Positions 59,271-64,000 of a DNA stretch of 64,000 nucleotides are shown here, one piece after another; positions within the stretch are counted from its first letter, which is position 1, and each line of letters begins with the position of its first letter. This stretch comes from an uncultured Ruminococcus sp. (GTDB lineage: Bacteria; Bacillota; Clostridia; Oscillospirales; Acutalibacteraceae): positions 64,893 to 128,892 of the forward strand of contig CACYPV010000006.1 of the NCBI GenBank assembly GCA_902776375.1. Reading direction: 5' to 3'. The translations under genes and the position numbers were made by a program. Under the pieces are notes generated by a model, which worked only from the letters and a program-made list of their open reading frames with translations, was not told where the DNA came from and searched no databases.

Positions 59271-61552
59271 TGAAGGATAAAAAGCACCAACCGGACAACA
59301 AAGCTTCGCGTCCGGCAAAAAAGCTGTCTACGGTGTTTCGCCGCAAGCTGCTGAAGGTATCGGCTGTCATCCTTTTGGCGTCGATATTGCTGATTGTCAT
59401 CGCTGTTTTGTTGGTAGTCCACATTTCTACCTCGACATTGCTCGATACGCAGATATTCGAGCTGACAAACGAGATGCATTATTATTCTGAAACCATGTTC
59501 GACAACGGCAATATCATTTCTGAGCCCGTCGATAAAATGAGCGACAAGGAATTGGCAGATATACTGGCGATCTACGGGCCGTCGAATTGGTATTACGTGG
59601 ACAAAAACGGCGTTGTTGTCCGCACCGACAATAAAAGCAAGCTGGGCGTGAACGCCTTTGAGGACCCTGATCTGTGCGTTTGCTGCAAGGAGCTTATAGC
59701 CGCGAGCGATGACAACAGCTATGTTGAGACCGTTTCGCCCGAGGCGTTCAAGTCCGGAAATTGGAAAAAGCGCTCGGGCTTTTCAATGAATGACGGAAGC
59801 TTTTTCGTTTTGGAATTCTCGCCCGAGCAATACTACGATACGCTAAACAGCATGATAACGGGCATATGCAACTATAATTCCGTGGGCTCGGACGGCTGGG
59901 ATATCGTGATAGATCAAAACGGAGATATCATCAGCCCGTCGAAGGATATCAGAGACGGCTGGAACTTCAAAGCGTCAAACATAAACGTCAAAGAGCTAAA
60001 CAAGCTTGCAAAGGAAAAAGCGCTGTTCAGCTATACCGTAGAGGGCACCGCCTACTACACCGAATACGCGCAGGCTGACGGCTATTATGTGATAACGCTC
60101 ATTCCCGAGGCGGAGGTCATGGGCAACATACAACTGATTTTGCTGATCACGGCTGTGCTTGTCATGCTTCTGCTGACGGTTATCTTCCTGCGCATCAACG
60201 TGCTGATGAACAGGCTTGTCGTCAAAAACATCAACACCATCAACAGCGAGCTGTCCGAGATCACCGACGGCAACCTCAACACCGAGATCGACGTTAAAAA
60301 CAACCTTGAATTCAAGCAGCTCTCCGACGGCATAAACACCACCGTATCAGCCTTGAAGGGCTATATCGAAAGAGAGTCCGAAAGGTTTGAGCGGGAGCTC
60401 GAACTCGCGCGCGACATACAGACCTCGGCTTTGCCCAATGTTTTTCCGCCGTTCCCCGACAGGCACGACATAGATATCTTTGCAAGCATGAAGCCCGCGA
60501 AGCAGGTCGGCGGCGATTTTTACGACTTCTTCTTCACCGACGACGCGCACCTGGTGTTCCTGACCGCGGACGTTTCCGACAAGGGCATACCCGCGGCGAT
60601 GTTTATGATGAAGGCAAAAACCATTATCAAAAACCTCGCGCAGTCAAACAGGGAGCTTGAAGCCGTTATTTCAAAAGCCAACAATATACTGTGCGAGGAC
60701 AACAGCGCGGACATGTTCGTGACCCTTTGGATAGCCATGCTCAACACCGAAACGGGCGAGCTGACCTATGTCAACGCCGGTCACTGCAAGCCTCTGCTTA
60801 AAAGCTCCGGCGGCAGATTTGAATATCTGACCGATAGCCCCGACTTCATTGTCGCGGGCGAGGAGGACATTCCGTACCACAACAAGACCATCACGCTAAA
60901 TAAGGGCGACGCGCTTTTCCTGTACACCGACGGCGTGACCGAGGCCGTGAACACAGAAGACACGTTCTTTGGCGAAGACAGGCTGAAAGCCGCGCTGAAC
61001 CGCGCGGACTGCTCAACCGCGGGATCGATCTGCTCCGGTGTGAACGCGGAGCTGAGCGCCTTTGCCGAGAACGCGCACCAGAGCGACGACATAACCATGC
61101 TCGCCGTTATATATCACGGCAGACGCGTTTTTGATGAGATCACCGTAGACGCAAAGCGCGATCAGCTCGATAAGGTATACCGCTTTGTCGACAGGCAGCT
61201 TGCGGCATGCGAGTTCGGTCAAAACGATATGGCGCAGTTCGGCATAATCACCGACGAGATATGCGCAAACATCATCCGTTACGCTTACCCCGACGGCGGC
61301 GGAAGCCTTACAGCCGGCTTCGCCTTTGACCCCGCGAGCGATGAAGTGACCCTTACCTTCACCGATAACGGCATACCCTTCAATCCGCTCAACGCGCCCG
61401 AGCCCGATATCAAAAACGTTGAGGATCGCAAGGAAGGCGGCATGGGGATATTCCTCGTGAGGAAGTTCAGCGACAAGCTTCAATACGAGTATTCCGGCGG
61501 CAAAAACATTTTGACAATAACAAAAAAGCGGCTGAGTAAAACAGGCAAATAA
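59270..61552 (+). CDS. Membrane sensor with HAMP, PP2C (SpoIIE/RsbU) phosphatase and HATPase domains
   Basis: 760 residues. Transmembrane segment ~31-54, extracellular sensor (dCache-like) ~55-287, second membrane segment ~288-312, HAMP ~312-365, PP2C domain ~385-620 (LARDIQTSALP, VGGDFYDFF, DVSDKGIPAAMF, LFLYTDGVTEA, HQSDDITMLAV), then a HATPase anti-sigma domain ~630-755 (ITDEICANIIRYAY with intact Asn, FTDNGIPFNP, GGMGIFLVRK). It unites phosphatase and kinase of a partner switch in one chain, so a single protein could set the phosphorylation of the STAS protein in reply to an outside signal, perhaps the exported peptide itself. Last gene of the operon; a terminator follows. Confidence 0.93.
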   Translation: MKDKKHQPDNKASRPAKKLSTVFRRKLLKVSAVILLASILLIVIAVLLVVHISTSTLLDTQIFELTNEMHYYSETMFDNGNIISEPVDKMSDKELADILAIYGPSNWYYVDKNGVVVRTDNKSKLGVNAFEDPDLCVCCKELIAASDDNSYVETVSPEAFKSGNWKKRSGFSMNDGSFFVLEFSPEQYYDTLNSMITGICNYNSVGSDGWDIVIDQNGDIISPSKDIRDGWNFKASNINVKELNKLAKEKALFSYTVEGTAYYTEYAQADGYYVITLIPEAEVMGNIQLILLITAVLVMLLLTVIFLRINVLMNRLVVKNINTINSELSEITDGNLNTEIDVKNNLEFKQLSDGINTTVSALKGYIERESERFERELELARDIQTSALPNVFPPFPDRHDIDIFASMKPAKQVGGDFYDFFFTDDAHLVFLTADVSDKGIPAAMFMMKAKTIIKNLAQSNRELEAVISKANNILCEDNSADMFVTLWIAMLNTETGELTYVNAGHCKPLLKSSGGRFEYLTDSPDFIVAGEEDIPYHNKTITLNKGDALFLYTDGVTEAVNTEDTFFGEDRLKAALNRADCSTAGSICSGVNAELSAFAENAHQSDDITMLAVIYHGRRVFDEITVDAKRDQLDKVYRFVDRQLAACEFGQNDMAQFGIITDEICANIIRYAYPDGGGSLTAGFAFDPASDEVTLTFTDNGIPFNPLNAPEPDIKNVEDRKEGGMGIFLVRKFSDKLQYEYSGGKNILTITKKRLSKTGK

Positions 61553-61559
61553 AACAAGA

Positions 61560-61588
61560 ATCACCGGCGCATGACAAGTGCCGGTGAT
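61560..61588 (+). other. Strong hairpin after the operon
   Basis: Perfect 9 bp stem ATCACCGGC/GCCGGTGAT without T-tract, just before the terminator. May protect the 3' end. Confidence 0.5.
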
Positions 61589-61600
61589 CATTATGCAAAC

Positions 61601-61637
61601 AAAGAGAGACTGACCTTTCGGTCAGCCTCTCTTTTTT
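61601..61637 (+). terminator. Terminator of the peptide synthetase operon
   Basis: AAAGAGAG(A)CTGACC/GGTCAG(C)CTCTCTTT stem with TTTC loop and T-tract. Confidence 0.9.
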
Positions 61638-61642
61638 AGCTG

Positions 61643-61876
61643 TTAATGTCCGCCGTTGACGATTATTTCATATTCGTCGAGGTTGGAGGTCGTTATGACG
61701 TCCTGCGTTTGGAATTCGATCATTTCGGGCTCGACGGGATCCGCGAAGAAGCCGTAGCCGAGATTCGCGGGCAGGTCGGGGGTGCCATAGGTGCCGAAGA
61801 ACGAGTAAACGTCCCGGATCCTTTCCTCGGGAGTGCTGACAAGGTAGGTGTTGGGGCTGATTTTGGAATGATCCAA
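61643..61876 (-). pseudogene. 5'-truncated gene fragment of unknown family
   Basis: Seventy-seven codons ending with a stop, no ATG and a TGA directly before the first TTG. It contains YLVSTPEERIRDVYSFFG and FADPVEPEMIEF, which looks like the C-terminal part of a real protein. No ribosome binding site. Possibly what remains of a gene removed by recombination at the tandem repeat just upstream. Confidence 0.4.
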
Positions 61877-61882
61877 TCACTT

Positions 61883-61924
61883 TATGTACGGTTTTTTTAT
61901 AATGTATGTACGGTTTTTTTATAA
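61883..61924. repeat. Direct repeat, two 20 bp copies
   Basis: TATGTACGG followed by TTTTTTTATAA twice with a 22 bp period, between the truncated fragment and the surface protein. Could be a regulator site or a deletion scar. Confidence 0.6.
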
Positions 61925-61928
61925 GATA

Positions 61929-61957
61929 TTGATTTTGTTGCCAAAATATAGTAAGAT
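61929..61957 (+). promoter_or_regulatory. Candidate promoter of the repeat surface protein
   Basis: TTGATT (61929-61934), 17 bp, TAAGAT (61952-61957), about 80 bp before the start codon. Confidence 0.45.
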
Positions 61958-62039
61958 AATTATATATTTATGTGTATCTCTTATACTGAGCCGGATACAT
62001 ATCTATATAGAAAAAGCAAAATAAAAAGGAGGAATGAAT

Positions 62040-64000
62040 ATGCAAAAGCTCTATAAATCCATCAGCATCCTGTTATCTATCGTCATGATAATCAGTTTGT
62101 TTACCATCGTGCCGTTCACGGCAAGCGCCGCGGAAGGCGTGCGCTATATCGAGCGCTGGTGGGACAATGATGATGAGCTGCAAGAGGAAGAAAAAACCTG
62201 CACCGACTACAAAAAGCTGACAGATTACGAGCAAAACAGCAATCATACGCTGCAAAGCGGTTGGTACGTTGCAGATGGAAATGTACAGTTCCGCAGACTG
62301 ACCATCAACGGAACCGTTAATATCATCGTTCCCGACGGCGTAACCATGAAGTGCAGAAACATCGTCGTCAACTATTTCCAAAACACGCTGAACATTTACG
62401 GTCAGTCGCAAAACAGCGGTTTGCTTGAAGTAAAAGACGGCAGCAACAACGACGCCGCAATCGGCAGCTACGAAAACAAAGGCTGCGGCACCATCAATAT
62501 TCACGGCGGCGACATATTTGCGCAAGCCAGTGACGACGCGCCCGGTATCGGCTGCGGCAAAAACGGCAGTAGCGGAACCGTCAAAATCTACGGCGGCAAG
62601 GTCACCGCTAAAGGCGCCGCCTATGGCGCGGGCATCGGCGCGGGCGACAGCTGCCTCACCAGCGGAAACGTTTATATCTACGGCGGCGAGGTCACAGCGA
62701 CCGGCGGCAAACGCGGCGCGGGCATTGGCGGCGGCAACCATTCCGACGGCTGCTCTGTTGTCATTCTCGGCGGCACGGTCGATGCGACCGGCGGCGATTG
62801 GGGCGCGGGTATCGGCGGCGGCAACAAAGCGCTCGGCGGCAGCCTGGTTATCGGCTGCGACGCTAAAGTTACCGCGACGGGCGGCAGCGGCGGCGCAGGC
62901 GTAGGCGGCGGCGACGGCGCTTGCGCTCTCCCCTATCATTATGTCGAACATGGCTTGCATTTAAAGATAATGGATGATAGCGTGCTCACCGCGATCGGCG
63001 GCGACGAAGCGGCAGGTATAGGCGGCGGCAACCAAGAGGACAGCGTCAGAGGCTATATCGAGATCAACGGCGGCATCGTCAAAGCATACGGCGGCACAAA
63101 CTACGGCGCAGGCATCGGCGGCGGCGACCAGCAAGGTTATTATACCGAGTATACCGGCGGCTTTAACGTTCCGCACGGCTATGAAATCAATATCTCCGGC
63201 GGCTTTGTAACCGCATACGGCGGCAAACGCGCGGCAGGCATAGGCGGCGGCGACAAGGGCAGCGGCAGTTTGCTCACCGTTACCGGCGGCGACATTAAAG
63301 CATACGGCGGCGAAAATGCCGCAGGTATCGGCGGCGGCAACGGCGGCAGCGGCGGCACCGTTACGATAAATGATAACCCCATCATTGAAGCATACGGCAG
63401 CACGGGCGGCGCAGGCATCGGCTGCGGCAACAGCGGCAACGGCGGCAACGTCTCAATAGATAACGGCACCGTAAAAAACGCGACAGGCGGCGATTACGCA
63501 GCCGGCATCGGCGGCGGCAACAACACTACCGACTTTGGCAATATCACCATCAACGATTGCACCGCTGTTAATGCGCAGGGCGGCAAACGCGGCGCAGGCA
63601 TCGGCGGCGGCGAAAAGAGCACCGCCGGCACAGTAACCATCAACGGCGCCGACCAAGTGAACGCGACCGGCGGACTCGGCGGCGCGGGTATCGGCAAGGG
63701 CAGCGGCACGACCGCTGACACCATAAATGTCACCATCAACGGCGGCATTGTCAACGCCAAAGGCGGAGACGGTCTGTTTGACAAAAGACAGGGGATTACT
63801 GTCAACTGCGCCCCAGCGATCGGCGGCAACTCTTTCAGCGGCACGATCAACCTCAACGGCGGCAATATCGATGCGACCGGCGCAAAGGATAAGCACATCA
63901 GCGAATCCAATCCCAATATCGTAGATTATAACTACGTCTACGGAACCGCTATCGGCTCCAACAGCAGCATTTCTCAGCGCACCGGCACGGTCAATATCAA
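62040..64000 (+). CDS. Secreted repeat protein with AGIGGG motifs (3' end outside window)
   Basis: 653 codons are open to the window edge. Signal peptide about 1-31 (LLSIVMIISLFTIVPFTASA), a non-repeat part to about 130, then at least 13 imperfect repeats of roughly 25-45 residues. Each has a strand such as VTINGGxVxAxGG followed by GAGIGGGN/D. This Gly- and Asn-rich pattern fits a right-handed beta-helix of a secreted or wall-bound adhesin or carbohydrate-binding protein, as seen in gut Clostridia. Ribosome binding site AAGGAGG 7 bp before ATG. Because of the repeated GGC codons, other frames also look open and should not be trusted. A wall anchor, if any, lies beyond the window. Confidence 0.85.
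   Translation, partial: MQKLYKSISILLSIVMIISLFTIVPFTASAAEGVRYIERWWDNDDELQEEEKTCTDYKKLTDYEQNSNHTLQSGWYVADGNVQFRRLTINGTVNIIVPDGVTMKCRNIVVNYFQNTLNIYGQSQNSGLLEVKDGSNNDAAIGSYENKGCGTINIHGGDIFAQASDDAPGIGCGKNGSSGTVKIYGGKVTAKGAAYGAGIGAGDSCLTSGNVYIYGGEVTATGGKRGAGIGGGNHSDGCSVVILGGTVDATGGDWGAGIGGGNKALGGSLVIGCDAKVTATGGSGGAGVGGGDGACALPYHYVEHGLHLKIMDDSVLTAIGGDEAAGIGGGNQEDSVRGYIEINGGIVKAYGGTNYGAGIGGGDQQGYYTEYTGGFNVPHGYEINISGGFVTAYGGKRAAGIGGGDKGSGSLLTVTGGDIKAYGGENAAGIGGGNGGSGGTVTINDNPIIEAYGSTGGAGIGCGNSGNGGNVSIDNGTVKNATGGDYAAGIGGGNNTTDFGNITINDCTAVNAQGGKRGAGIGGGEKSTAGTVTINGADQVNATGGLGGAGIGKGSGTTADTINVTINGGIVNAKGGDGLFDKRQGITVNCAPAIGGNSFSGTINLNGGNIDATGAKDKHISESNPNIVDYNYVYGTAIGSNSSISQRTGTVNI

Noticed and set aside
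62073..63916. Several Ala- or Pro-rich frames on both strands in the repeat protein
   Set aside because: They arise from the repeated GGC codons; only the plus-strand frame from 62040 has a signal peptide and ribosome binding site.

Overview
The window reads as a chromosomal segment of an endospore-forming Clostridia member, most like Oscillospiraceae/Ruminococcus. The evidence is a full-length spoIIE, a GlgC/GlgD two-subunit ADP-glucose pyrophosphorylase, FakA/FakB-type fatty-acid kinase genes, Firmicutes-type ribosome binding sites and sigma-A promoters, and the mix of GC-rich coding blocks with AT-rich spacers. No rRNA, tRNA, CRISPR, phage or transposase gene was seen. The first gene (sirtuin) and the last (repeat surface protein) are cut by the window edges.

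Left part (1-14850). After the sirtuin fragment comes a long run of plus-strand genes. It holds an adenylation-carrier didomain protein, two PlsC-type acyltransferases, a second acyl-activating enzyme, a free acyl carrier protein, an LRAT/NlpC-P60-type His-Cys protein, three membrane-tethered alpha/beta hydrolases (one with Cys in place of the nucleophilic Ser), a FakB-FakA pair, and an asparagine-synthetase-like protein without the N-terminal Cys. Together they look like an undescribed pathway that activates acyl chains and moves them onto a lipid or amine. A 165 bp hairpin MITE-like element sits before the last gene and abuts its promoter.

Middle part (14850-36900). A compact promoter-hairpin-terminator unit (candidate small RNA) precedes two AT-richer genes (PH/zinc ribbon; SPFH-GYF). 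A minus-strand set of small genes follows (epimerase, two GNATs, Nudix, TfoX-like, zinc ribbon), then rpsI/rplM with a duplicated rpsI 3' end, a Usp-like protein, a DHHW/SGNH-like membrane protein, a Nudix protein, lipoproteins, a frameshifted small membrane-protein gene, a class A penicillin-binding protein, hom and lysC (aspartate pathway), spoIIE, and ruvX divergent from it.

Glycogen block (37000-47190, minus strand). malQ-glgP form one unit and glgB, glgC-glgD and glgA follow, giving synthesis and breakdown of glycogen. GlgB has Gly where the catalytic nucleophile Asp of GH13 should be, and GlgA has lost the Lys of its N-terminal KxGGL motif.

Right part (47460-61640). A 2982-residue non-ribosomal peptide synthetase (A-PCP-C-A-PCP-C-A-PCP-reductase) starts a tightly coupled operon. 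The next genes are a MATE exporter fused to an anti-sigma-like HATPase domain, a triosephosphate-isomerase-like protein without the catalytic residues, a STAS protein, and a sensor with PP2C phosphatase plus HATPase. This looks like a peptide aldehyde or alcohol made, exported and sensed through a partner-switching module, and it is the strongest candidate for an unusual system here. Beyond it lie a truncated gene and a secreted protein with about 13 AGIGGG-type repeats.

A separate theme is intergenic spacers (3862-4322, 31541-31691, 38450-38530, 40847-41047) made of tandem repeats that differ in sequence but all have a 7 bp period.
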